NCBI GenBank assembly: GCA_002428015.1
Contig: DIZW01000100.1
Location: 52,727-116,726, forward strand
DNA: 64,000 nucleotides
From: Oxalobacteraceae bacterium UBA6018
Lineage (GTDB): Bacteria > Pseudomonadota > Gammaproteobacteria > Burkholderiales > Burkholderiaceae_D
Direction of reading: 5' to 3'
In this document: positions 56,280 to 64,000 of the stretch, one piece after another
Layout of the letters: the number at the start of each line of letters is the position of its first letter
How positions within the stretch are numbered: position 1 is the stretch's first letter
Notes under the pieces: model-generated
Databases searched by the model: none
Told to the model about the DNA's origin: nothing
Seen by the model: only the letters and a program-made list of their open reading frames with translations
Made by a program: the position numbers and the translations under genes

Positions 56280-57614
56280 ATGAAAAATTCCACGACCAAG
56301 CCTCGCCTCAGCCTACGCCAGATCTGCGAAATGAACCTGGGTTTTTTTGGCCTGCAGTTTAGTTTTGGATTGCAGCAAAGTAATGTCAGCGCCATCTTCA
56401 GCTTCCTTGGCGCCAGCGAAGCCAGCATGCCGCTGCTGTGGATGGCCGGACCGATTACCGGCTTGCTGGTGCAGCCGCTGATCGGGGCGATGAGCGACCG
56501 CACGGCTTCGCGCTGGGGACGGCGCACCCCGTATTTCATGATAGGCGCCGTCATATGCAGCTTGGGCCTGCTGGCCATGCCGTTCAGCTCGACGCTTTGG
56601 ATAGCCGCCTCGCTGCTATGGATGCTCGACGCCGGCAACAATATCACGATGGAGCCTTACCGCGCTTATGTCAGCGACCGGCTCGACAGCGGCCAGCATT
56701 CGCTCGGCTTTCTGACGCAAAGCGCGTTCACCGGACTGGCGCAAATGCTGTCCTACCTGACTCCCTCGATCATGGTGTACATGGGGATGAATCAGCACAT
56801 GTTGGATGCCAACCACATCCCCGTCATCACCAGGATTACGTTCATGATCGGCGCCGTGTTGTCGCTGTCGACCGTCGCCTGGTCGATCCTGCGGGTGCCG
56901 GAGCTGCCGCTGACACCCCAACAGCATGCTGAAATCAGCGGGCAACGACGCTCGCTCGGCGCCACCTTGCGCGAAATCTGGCTGGCGATCGTCGAGATGC
57001 CGCTGGTGATGCGCCAGTTGGCGACGATGAAGCTGCTGCAATGGTATGGCATGGCCTGCTACTGGCAGTTCCTCACCCTGATGATTGGCCGCACCATATT
57101 CCATACAAGCGACCCGCAGTCGCCAGGCTTTTCCGATGCCGTGCTGGTTAACGGCCAGATCGGCGGGTTTTCCAACGCGGTCGCCTTCGCAGGCGCCTTC
57201 GCCATGATCCCTTTGTCCCGCCGTTATGGACCGAAACTGGTTCACAGCGTTTGTCTTTGTGCCGCTGGCTTGGGTATGCTGGCGCTGCCCTGGATCGGAA
57301 CCAAAGCCATGTTGTTCCTGCCGATGGTCGGCGTCGGCATTGGCTGGGCCAGCATCATGGGCAATCCCTACATCATGCTCGCAGGGGCAATTCCTCCAGA
57401 ACGGACCGGCGTCTACATGGGCATTTTCAATATGTTCATCGTTATTCCCATGCTGATCCAGAGCCTCACACTGCCCTGGTTTTACCATTCCTGGCTCCAT
57501 GGCGACCCGCGCCAGGTTGTGCTGCTGGCAGGCAGCCTGCTCATCGCCGCCGCCGTTGCGACGCTCTTCGTCGGCGCTCCGGCAAGGACGCATAGCGCCA
57601 TCGAAGCGGGCTAG
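56280..57614 (+). CDS. MFS sugar transporter (SLC45/GPH-like)
   Basis: A 444-residue inner-membrane transporter with about twelve helices. The sucrose/maltose-type signature is visible: MNLGFFGLQFSFGLQQSNVS at the start, LIGAMSDRTASRWGRRTPY in the first cytoplasmic loop, DAGNNITMEPYRAYVSD in helix 4 and VGVGIGWASIMGNPYIML later. Proteins of this type import di- or oligosaccharides by proton symport. It lies behind the LacI-type operators and 93 bases before a GH36 gene, so it probably takes up galactosides or their products. Confidence 0.9.
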   Translation: MKNSTTKPRLSLRQICEMNLGFFGLQFSFGLQQSNVSAIFSFLGASEASMPLLWMAGPITGLLVQPLIGAMSDRTASRWGRRTPYFMIGAVICSLGLLAMPFSSTLWIAASLLWMLDAGNNITMEPYRAYVSDRLDSGQHSLGFLTQSAFTGLAQMLSYLTPSIMVYMGMNQHMLDANHIPVITRITFMIGAVLSLSTVAWSILRVPELPLTPQQHAEISGQRRSLGATLREIWLAIVEMPLVMRQLATMKLLQWYGMACYWQFLTLMIGRTIFHTSDPQSPGFSDAVLVNGQIGGFSNAVAFAGAFAMIPLSRRYGPKLVHSVCLCAAGLGMLALPWIGTKAMLFLPMVGVGIGWASIMGNPYIMLAGAIPPERTGVYMGIFNMFIVIPMLIQSLTLPWFYHSWLHGDPRQVVLLAGSLLIAAAVATLFVGAPARTHSAIEAG

Positions 57615-57707
57615 GCCAACAAAGAAATTTGATTCAATTCGCCGCCTTGCCCATGGCATGGGCAAACGCGACCATCATGTTCCAATCATCGAAGGCGACG
57701 ACATAGT

Positions 57708-60101
57708 ATGCATGAGCAAAAGGCGAGCGCGACGCAGTCCGGCGCGAAAAGTATCGACGTTGGCCCGGCAATTCAAAAGCGCCGTACCGTTCTCCAGGCC
57801 TTGTTGAGTGGCGTTGGCGTCATTGGCGCCGGAAACGCGCTGGGCGCGACAGCGCCCAGGACCGGTTTAAGGTCCGAGTCGGACTCCAGCGCCGATGCCG
57901 GGACGAACGCCAAGACTGACATCGATTATGACGCGGCCCAGCAAACCTTTCATTTGCAGACGCCGACGACCAGCTACATCATGCAGGTTGTGCGCAAGGG
58001 TATGCTCTCGCATGTGTATTGGGGGCGCCGCCTGCATACGGCCGTCTGGCCTGGAATGCAGAACGGCAACGAGGATGGCGCGCTACCGGTCCAGGCCGAT
58101 CTGAACGACCGCAATTTTTCGCCAAACACGCAGCGCCAGGAGTTTCCCGGTTTCGGCAAAGGCGACTTCCGCCATCCGGCATACCAGGTCAAGCTAGCCA
58201 ATGGGACAACGGTCACTGAACTGCGCTATGTTCGGCACCGCATTATCAACGGCAAGCCACTCCTGGAAGGATTGCCGGCAACCTACGTTGAAGCGGACAA
58301 GGAAGCCACTACACTGGAAATCGAATTGCGCGACAGCCCAAGCGGGCTGACCGTATTCCTGACCTATACGGTATTTGCCCAGCACGACGCGATCGCCCGC
58401 TCGGTACGCTTTGTCAATGCCGGCCAAACCCCATTGCGCCTGGCGCGCGCTTACAGTGCCTCGGTAGACTTCCCGCATGCCAATTTTGAGCTGCTCCACC
58501 TGTCGGGGGACTGGGCACGCGAGCGCGATGTGTTCCGGCGCCGCCTTGCCCCTGGCATCCAATCGATCGAAAGCCGGCGCGGCGCCAGCGGCTGGGAGCA
58601 CAATCCCTTTATCGCACTCCTTTCGCCCGGCGCTGGCGAGGAGCATGGCGAGGCATATGGTTTCAGCCTGGTCTATAGCGGCAATTTCGCGGCACAGGTT
58701 GAAGTCGGCCAGTACCGCACGGCGCGCGTGTCAATGGGCATCAATGACTTCGATTTCGAGTGGTTGCTCGAGCCGGGCGAGTCATTCCAGGCCCCCGAAC
58801 TGGTGATGGTGTACAGCAAGAACGGACTGAGCGGAATGTCGCACACCTATCATCGGCTATACCGTACCCGCTTGTGCCGGGGAATTTACCGCGACCAGTC
58901 AAGGCCGGTGCTGCTCAATAATTGGGAAGCCACCTACTTTAATTTCGACGCCGCCAAGCTGGAAGCGATCGCCAAAGCTGGAAGCGATGTCGGCATTGAG
59001 TTGTTCGTTCTAGACGACGGCTGGTTCGGCAAACGGGACAGCGATAACAGCTCGCTCGGCGATTGGGTCGTCGACAAACGCAAGCTGCCCAATGGCTTGG
59101 CCGACTTGGGCAACCGGATCAATAAGCTGGGCATGCAGTTCGGCCTATGGTTTGAGCCTGAGATGATCTCTGTGAACAGCGATCTCTACCGCGCCCATCC
59201 GGACTGGTGTCTCCATGTGCCGGGCAACGAAAACACGGAATCGCGCCACCAACTGGTGCTGGACCTGAGCCGCAAGGACGTCTGCGCATATTTACTGGAG
59301 GCGGTCAGCGCAGTTCTACGCTCGGCGCCCGTGCGCTATGTCAAATGGGATATGAACCGCAACATGAGCGAGATCGGCTCGGCGCTGCTTCCGGCCGCCC
59401 GCCAGCGCGAAACCGCCCATCGCTACATCGTCGGCCTGTACGGCCTCCTGGAAGAATTGACGTCCCGCTTTCCTCAGGTGCTGTTTGAAAGCTGCTCTTC
59501 CGGTGGCGGCCGTTTTGATCCCGGGATGCTGCATTACATGCCGCAGACCTGGACCAGTGACAACACCGATGCCATCAGCCGCTTGCGCATCCAGTATGGA
59601 ACCAGTCTGGTGTACCCGGTCAGTACCATGGGCGCCCACGTATCGGCGGTGCCAAATCACCAGACCGGCCGCAATACCCCGCTGCGCACCCGTGGCGATG
59701 TGGCGATGTCGGGGAATTTTGGCTACGAGCTCGATTTAACTCTGCTAGGCCCCGGAGACATAGCCGAGATTAAACGCCAGGTAGCCCAGTACAAGTCCTT
59801 GCGCAGTCTCATCCAGTTCGGAACCTTCCATCGCTTGCGCAGCCCGTTCGAAGGGAACGATACCGCCTGGATGATCGTCTCGCCGGACCGGTCGGAAGCA
59901 TTCGTCATGTATGTCCACGTACTGGCTGAGGCAAATTCCAACCTCGACTGGCTGCTGTTGCGCGGGCTAAACCCTGCAGCAAGGTATCGTTGCACACAGG
60001 ACGGTAAGGTCTATGGCGGCGACCAGCTGATGTATGCCGGCATGAAGCTGCCATCGATGAGCGCCGATTTCCAAAGCGCGGTGTGGCACTTGCGCGCCTA
60101 G
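57708..60101 (+). CDS. GH36 alpha-galactosidase, Tat-exported (copy 3)
   Basis: A 797-residue enzyme. A long n-region leads to a twin-arginine motif (QKRRTVLQALLSGVG, about 23-37), then the GH36 domains: LNNWEATYFNFDAAKLEA, VLDDGWFGKRDSDNSSLGDW, FGLWFEPEMISVNSDLY, the nucleophile in YVKWDMNRNMSEIG (about 547) and the acid/base Asp in TWTSDNTDAISRL. The ribosome site is weak (AAGG 14 bases upstream). Its TAG stop is part of the CTAG duplicated by the element at 60102, so the true ancestral C-terminus may have been longer. Confidence 0.92.
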   Translation: MHEQKASATQSGAKSIDVGPAIQKRRTVLQALLSGVGVIGAGNALGATAPRTGLRSESDSSADAGTNAKTDIDYDAAQQTFHLQTPTTSYIMQVVRKGMLSHVYWGRRLHTAVWPGMQNGNEDGALPVQADLNDRNFSPNTQRQEFPGFGKGDFRHPAYQVKLANGTTVTELRYVRHRIINGKPLLEGLPATYVEADKEATTLEIELRDSPSGLTVFLTYTVFAQHDAIARSVRFVNAGQTPLRLARAYSASVDFPHANFELLHLSGDWARERDVFRRRLAPGIQSIESRRGASGWEHNPFIALLSPGAGEEHGEAYGFSLVYSGNFAAQVEVGQYRTARVSMGINDFDFEWLLEPGESFQAPELVMVYSKNGLSGMSHTYHRLYRTRLCRGIYRDQSRPVLLNNWEATYFNFDAAKLEAIAKAGSDVGIELFVLDDGWFGKRDSDNSSLGDWVVDKRKLPNGLADLGNRINKLGMQFGLWFEPEMISVNSDLYRAHPDWCLHVPGNENTESRHQLVLDLSRKDVCAYLLEAVSAVLRSAPVRYVKWDMNRNMSEIGSALLPAARQRETAHRYIVGLYGLLEELTSRFPQVLFESCSSGGGRFDPGMLHYMPQTWTSDNTDAISRLRIQYGTSLVYPVSTMGAHVSAVPNHQTGRNTPLRTRGDVAMSGNFGYELDLTLLGPGDIAEIKRQVAQYKSLRSLIQFGTFHRLRSPFEGNDTAWMIVSPDRSEAFVMYVHVLAEANSNLDWLLLRGLNPAARYRCTQDGKVYGGDQLMYAGMKLPSMSADFQSAVWHLRA

Positions 60102-60261
60102 CAGCCTGTCGGACTTGGGATCGTCAGCTGCAAAAATAGCTGGAACGGTCCATATTCCGCCGCTTTCTCGGCCCATAGCCCGCTATGGGCACTGCGAAAT
60201 CGTCAAAATCTGGCCTCGCCCAGCTATTTTTTCGCTTTGACTCCCCAAGTCCGACAGGCTG
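60102..60261. mobile_element. 160-bp palindromic MITE-like element with CTAG target duplication
   Basis: The ends CAGCCTGTCGGACTTGGG and CCCAAGTCCGACAGGCTG match perfectly for 18 bases. Further inverted similarity (AAAAATAGCTGG against CCCAGCTATTTTTT) leads to a central GCCCATAGC-CC-GCTATGGGC hairpin (60171-60190). CTAG flanks both sides (60098-60101, 60262-60265), fitting the YTAR target of the IS5 branch of the IS5 family. There is no open frame. It sits just after the GH36 gene and may also act as its terminator. Confidence 0.8.
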
Positions 60262-60328
60262 CTAGATCCAGAGTCGCCCGGTAGCGGGCTTGCCACAGGC
60301 ACGGCCCGCTATCGGCGCGCGGAGGAAC

Positions 60329-61390
60329 TCACCCGCGCCGGGTCGAGTCGCGGATCACGAGTGTAGTCGGGAGCACCACAGGCGCCGCTTGAGCGCCCTC
60401 GATCTGCAGCATCAGGGCGGCAACCAGGCTTTGCCCTGCTTCAGGCATCGGTTGCCGGATTGTACTCAGCGAAGGGTGGGTATAGGCGGCCGGACCGATG
60501 TCGTCGTAACCGACCACCATCACATCGTCCGGAACCCTCACGCCCGCTTTGAGCAGCGTTGAGATGGCGGTCATCGCAGCGACATCGCTGGCGGCGAAGA
60601 GCGCATCAAAGGTGCTTGCTCCCGACAGCATCGCCTCCACCTCGCGCTGCACCATCTCTGGAATCAGGGCGACCGGGCGCGTAAGGGACGGGTCGACCAG
60701 CAGGGCACGTTTTGCATGCGCGTTGAGATAACCTGCATGGCGCTGACGAAATTCCGGCAACTCGGTGTCGCCAAGAAACGCGACACGGCGTGCCCCCAGG
60801 TCCAGCAGATGCCCCGTCGCCAGTTCTCCTCCCAGAGCATTGTCCGTACCCACCGTCGTATATCTCTGGTGCGGCAGTTGCGCCCCCCAGACCACCAGCG
60901 GTGTGCCCCCCACCGCAATCTGGTTCAGATGCTCGTGGTGACGCCATTGGCCGATCAGGATAACGCCATCGGCGCGGCCCTTGCTGACCAGCTGCCCTGC
61001 TTTCTCCAGTTCGTCGACGTGAATCCGTGAGACCAGCATGTCGTAACCACGCTCGGTAAGCGCATCGGCAATACCGCCGAGAAGCGCAAGGAAGAATGGA
61101 TCGGACACATGCCCTTGTGATACCGGGTCGAGTGGAATGACTACCCCGACAGTACGACTCTGCCCTAAGCGCAGACTTTGGCCAGCCGCATTGACCGTAT
61201 ATTTCAGCGCGGCCGCGATCTCCACGATGCGCGCCCTGGTCTCTTCATTGGCAAGGGAACTGCCGCTCAATGCGCGCGAAACGGTGGACACGTTGACCCC
61301 CGCCATGCGGGCCACGTCCGCCATGCGCGGACGACCTGTCCCGCCCGGTGGGGCAGAAGCTGGGGGATCGGCTCGGGGGCGTCGCGGCAT
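60329..61390 (-). CDS. LacI family transcriptional regulator
   Basis: A 353-residue repressor. After about 20 extra Pro-rich residues the LacI helix-turn-helix appears (MADVARMAGVNVSTVSRAL, about 23-41), with the hinge helix minor-groove motif less clear (GQSLRLGQS), then the periplasmic-binding-like sugar domain (about 82-345; DALFAASDVAAMTAISTLL, VMVVGYDDIGPAAYTHPSLS). It is divergent from a TonB-dependent receptor gene, with two operator palindromes between. It probably represses itself, the receptor and perhaps the MFS-GH36 operon until a sugar binds. Confidence 0.93.
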   Translation of the reverse strand: MPRRPRADPPASAPPGGTGRPRMADVARMAGVNVSTVSRALSGSSLANEETRARIVEIAAALKYTVNAAGQSLRLGQSRTVGVVIPLDPVSQGHVSDPFFLALLGGIADALTERGYDMLVSRIHVDELEKAGQLVSKGRADGVILIGQWRHHEHLNQIAVGGTPLVVWGAQLPHQRYTTVGTDNALGGELATGHLLDLGARRVAFLGDTELPEFRQRHAGYLNAHAKRALLVDPSLTRPVALIPEMVQREVEAMLSGASTFDALFAASDVAAMTAISTLLKAGVRVPDDVMVVGYDDIGPAAYTHPSLSTIRQPMPEAGQSLVAALMLQIEGAQAAPVVLPTTLVIRDSTRRG

Positions 61391-61444
61391 AAGGAAAAAA
61401 CACCATAAAGATGACGATTATACACTATGTCAAAATTAGTATAG

Positions 61445-61500
61445 GCAAACGTTTGCAATAACGAATTACACTGAGAAAAATTAGATTTACAAACGTTTGC
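61445..61500. promoter_or_regulatory. two LacI-type operators between lacI and the receptor gene
   Basis: GCAAACGTTTGC (61445-61456) and CAAACGTTTGC (61490-61500) share the CG-centred palindrome CAAACGTTTG; their centres are 44 bases apart, near four helical turns, suited to looping by a tetramer or side-by-side dimers. On the minus strand a TATAAT (61422-61417) lies about 27 bases before the lacI start and may be its -10. Confidence 0.8.
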
Positions 61501-61726
61501 AACCATCCACGAACGACCGATCGGAGCGATGGCTGCTTGAAACGTGCAACAGATTCAACAAGAGATATCTGAACAAGCTTCGTACACACCCCAAACAATT
61601 ACCAAAGTGTTAATGCAAGCATGAGCGGTAGTTGTTGTGCGGAACGAACTGACGAGCTGCTTTTTTAACAGCGAAGCCAGCCGGTTTCAGGGGACATTAA
61701 ATCCATAAACAACAAAAGGAGACCAA

Positions 61727-64000
61727 ATGGCAATTGTAAAATCTAAACTGCGTAAAACGCTCGTGGCCACATTGGTCGCGGAAATGTTGACCTCGTTGGG
61801 CGCGGCGGCACAAGCCCCAGCCGCGCAACCTGCGGATGACGCCGTGTCGCGCGTGGTCGTTAGCGGTATCCGCGCCTCGCTGGCCTCGTCCCTATCGACC
61901 AAGCGCCTTCAGGACGGGGTGGTTGACGCGGTCTCGGCCGAGGATGCCGGGAAATTCCCTGACACGAATATCGCCGAATCCTTGCAGCGGGTTACCGGGG
62001 TACAAATTCAGCGCAACGGCGGCGAGGGACGCTACATCTCGGTTCGCGGTCTGGGACCGGAGTTTAACAACGTCCTGGTTAACGGCCGCACCATGACCAG
62101 CGACACCGGCGGTCGGGAATTCTCCTTCGATCTGCTGTCCTCGGACCTGATTTCGAAAGTCCTGGTCTACAAGACCTCCCAGGCCTCGCTGCCGGAGGGC
62201 GGTATTGGCTCGACGGTCGACATTCAGACCGCGCGCCCCCTGTCGGGAAAAATCGGGCATAGCTCGGTCGTGAACGTTTCCGATTCTTATGATTCGAATT
62301 CGAAGAAAAACACTCCCGGCCTGAGCGGCATGTATTCGTTCGCCAATGCCGAGCGCACCTTCGGTGTGGCCGGCTCGGTGTCGTACACGGACCGAGGCTC
62401 GAAGCAGAACAAGGCACTAAACGACGGCTGGACCTATCGCGATGTGTCGATGATCGGCGGCGATTTGAACTCCAAAGGCCTAACGGCGGCCAACGTGACG
62501 AAACGCAAGCTGTACTGGCCGTCGAGCTTCGGCTATCAGGTGGAAGATGAAAGCCGCAAGCGCTTGGTCGCCAATGCCACCGTCCAGTTCAACCCGTCCT
62601 CCACATGGAAGATGACCGCCGATGCCCTGTATTCGCGCCTCGACCAGCGCAATTCCGTGTTTGCCGTCAGCGACTGGAATAATCCGAACCAGCTCGCCGT
62701 GAAGTACAACGCCAACGATCAGGTGACCAGCTTCATTCGTCCTGGCTCGAATTTTGCCGCGAACAATCCAGAACTGATCGGCGAAGGCCACGTTTTGCCA
62801 GACGCCAACGCCAACGACATGATCGTCAAGGGCGGCAACCGCCTGTCGATTACCCAGGCCTTCGGACTGAATTCGAAATGGAAGGTGTCGCCGGAGCTGA
62901 AACTGGAGGCCGATTTGTCCACTTCACGTTCGACTTCCAAAACGCCTGATATGTTCATGGTTGCCGGCATCCTGCCCAAGGGCGGCGACGTGCTCACCTA
63001 CGGCAGCACCCCGACCTTGGTCCTCGGTGACAGCATCACCGACCCGACGTCGGTGCTGGCCCACGCTGTGGGCAATGGCGAGGTGCACAATCGCGATGCG
63101 CTGCATGAAGGACGCCTCAATCTGTCCTGGGATCATGAGATCGGCTATTTCAAGGGCGTCGATACGGGCCTGGCGTATTCCAACCGCGAGGTCAAGCGGA
63201 CCGACTGGACGAGCGACTCATGGAATGTGTTCAGTGGCTATCACCTGCCCCTGCCGGCGTCGCTGTTTACGGTAAAACAGTTGGATAATTTCTATAGCGG
63301 CGTCCCGTCGAGCTATCTCAGCTACGATCCCGTCGCCTACACGAACTATCTGAACCAGCCGTCGAATCTGCCGGGGTCCAATGATCCAGCGCTGTATTCG
63401 AATCTGGCGAAATATCCGAATGGCCCCATGGCCGTCGACTACACCACGCCATCCATGTGGGCCGTCAAGGAAAAAGTCGCGAGCGTGTTCCTGGACACCA
63501 AATGGGAGGGCGCTGGCTGGTCTGCAGACGCCGGGCTGCGCATGGTGCAGGTGCGCTCGACCTCGTCCGGTATCAGCCGGATCCTGCTGTCGGCCGTGAA
63601 GAGCCCGAACGACTCGACCTTCATTTCCAACTGGGGCCCGTCGACGGCCAACTCGGTGAGCCAGAGCTACCATAGTGTGCTGCCATCAGCCAATATCAAA
63701 TTCGACCTGACCGATGACATGGTCCTGCGTCTGGGTGCGTCCAAAACCGAAACGCGCCCGACCATGAGCCAGATGGGCGTGGATAATTACTACGGTGGGC
63801 GCTTCGGCGACGTGCAAACCGGCGGTGGCAATCCGTACCTGAAACCGATGGAGTCGAAAAACCTTGATCTGTCCTACGAATGGTATCTGTCGAAGACCAG
63901 TTATGTCAGCGCGGCGGTGTTCCTGAAGGAGGCCCAATGTCGTTTTGTGTGGAACTTGTACTTCGCCTACCATGTCGGCTACCGCTGTGAATGTTGGTGC
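61727..64000 (+). CDS. TonB-dependent receptor, 3' end beyond the window
   Basis: The first 758 codons are open to the last base. AAGGAG lies 5-6 bases before the ATG. A signal peptide (LVATLVAEMLTSLGAAAQA) is followed by a TonB-box-like VSRVVVSGIRASL, the plug (about 60-175; DAGKFPDTNIAESLQRVTGV, RYISVRGLGPEFNNVLVNG) and barrel strands. This is the large Xanthomonas/Caulobacter-type sugar receptor group. The last 25 residues (after AAVFLKEA) are unusually rich in Cys and aromatic residues and look out of frame; removing one C near 63933 gives a more receptor-like continuation. Its promoter region carries LacI-type operators. Confidence 0.88.
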   Translation, partial: MAIVKSKLRKTLVATLVAEMLTSLGAAAQAPAAQPADDAVSRVVVSGIRASLASSLSTKRLQDGVVDAVSAEDAGKFPDTNIAESLQRVTGVQIQRNGGEGRYISVRGLGPEFNNVLVNGRTMTSDTGGREFSFDLLSSDLISKVLVYKTSQASLPEGGIGSTVDIQTARPLSGKIGHSSVVNVSDSYDSNSKKNTPGLSGMYSFANAERTFGVAGSVSYTDRGSKQNKALNDGWTYRDVSMIGGDLNSKGLTAANVTKRKLYWPSSFGYQVEDESRKRLVANATVQFNPSSTWKMTADALYSRLDQRNSVFAVSDWNNPNQLAVKYNANDQVTSFIRPGSNFAANNPELIGEGHVLPDANANDMIVKGGNRLSITQAFGLNSKWKVSPELKLEADLSTSRSTSKTPDMFMVAGILPKGGDVLTYGSTPTLVLGDSITDPTSVLAHAVGNGEVHNRDALHEGRLNLSWDHEIGYFKGVDTGLAYSNREVKRTDWTSDSWNVFSGYHLPLPASLFTVKQLDNFYSGVPSSYLSYDPVAYTNYLNQPSNLPGSNDPALYSNLAKYPNGPMAVDYTTPSMWAVKEKVASVFLDTKWEGAGWSADAGLRMVQVRSTSSGISRILLSAVKSPNDSTFISNWGPSTANSVSQSYHSVLPSANIKFDLTDDMVLRLGASKTETRPTMSQMGVDNYYGGRFGDVQTGGGNPYLKPMESKNLDLSYEWYLSKTSYVSAAVFLKEAQCRFVWNLYFAYHVGYRCECWC

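Noticed and set aside
60102..60261. Possible simple rho-independent terminator after GH36 copy 3
   Set aside because: The palindrome is 160 bp with 18-base ends and flanking CTAG copies, which fits a mobile element better, though it may also terminate.

Overview
The window is GC-rich chromosomal DNA of a Gram-negative bacterium. Kdp and SulP genes, abundant TonB-dependent receptors, lipoproteins with Gly-rich tails after the lipobox, and Tat-exported glycosidases suggest a plant-polymer-degrading betaproteobacterium of the Oxalobacteraceae (Massilia/Duganella type). This assignment is inferred from gene content and style; no rRNA or tRNA gene was seen.

Left part (1-14 kb): an ECF sigma factor with a shortened SnoaL-like tail sits behind a promoter matching the ECF41 autoregulatory motif. 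It is followed by a tiny Pro/Thr/Ser-rich protein, a SulP transporter and a channel-like membrane protein. The complete high-affinity potassium system runs leftward (30-aa membrane peptide, kdpF, kdpA, kdpB, kdpC, kdpD, kdpE) behind a recognisable sigma-70 promoter. A secreted S53 (sedolisin) peptidase follows; its prodomain is broken by one extra base.

14.7-24.3 kb: a pectin/hemicellulose side-chain locus. It holds a DeoR regulator, a six-hairpin glycosidase, a TonB-dependent receptor, a GH28 polygalacturonase-type enzyme and a GH43 enzyme. A miscellaneous stretch follows: a Qnr-like pentapeptide-repeat protein, a JmjC/cupin oxygenase, an alpha/beta hydrolase and a duplicated Cys-containing protein of unknown function.

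28.7-33 kb: a four-gene operon of ABC ATPase, FtsX-type permease, LolA-like periplasmic carrier and outer-membrane beta-barrel. It looks like a complete inner-to-outer-membrane delivery route separate from the housekeeping Lol system. Its cargo is unknown.

33-64 kb: a large polysaccharide-utilisation region whose leftward operon points to acetylated, galactosylated, fucosylated xyloglucan. It encodes two lipoprotein GH74 xyloglucanases, an SGNH esterase lipoprotein, a GH27 alpha-galactosidase with NPCBM domain and a CE20-like acetylesterase. Next come an orphan sugar-binding protein divergent from a TctDE-type two-component system, which I propose is the sensor module, then a Tat-exported GH95 and three GH36 alpha-galactosidases (two Tat-exported, one cytosolic). 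The rest comprises a LysR and a LacI regulator, an MFS sugar transporter and a second TonB-dependent receptor that runs off the window. Clear LacI-type operators lie before the MFS-GH36 operon and between lacI and the receptor gene. Two non-autonomous palindromic elements with target duplications (122 and 160 bp) are inserted in this region; the second supplies the stop codon of a GH36 gene.
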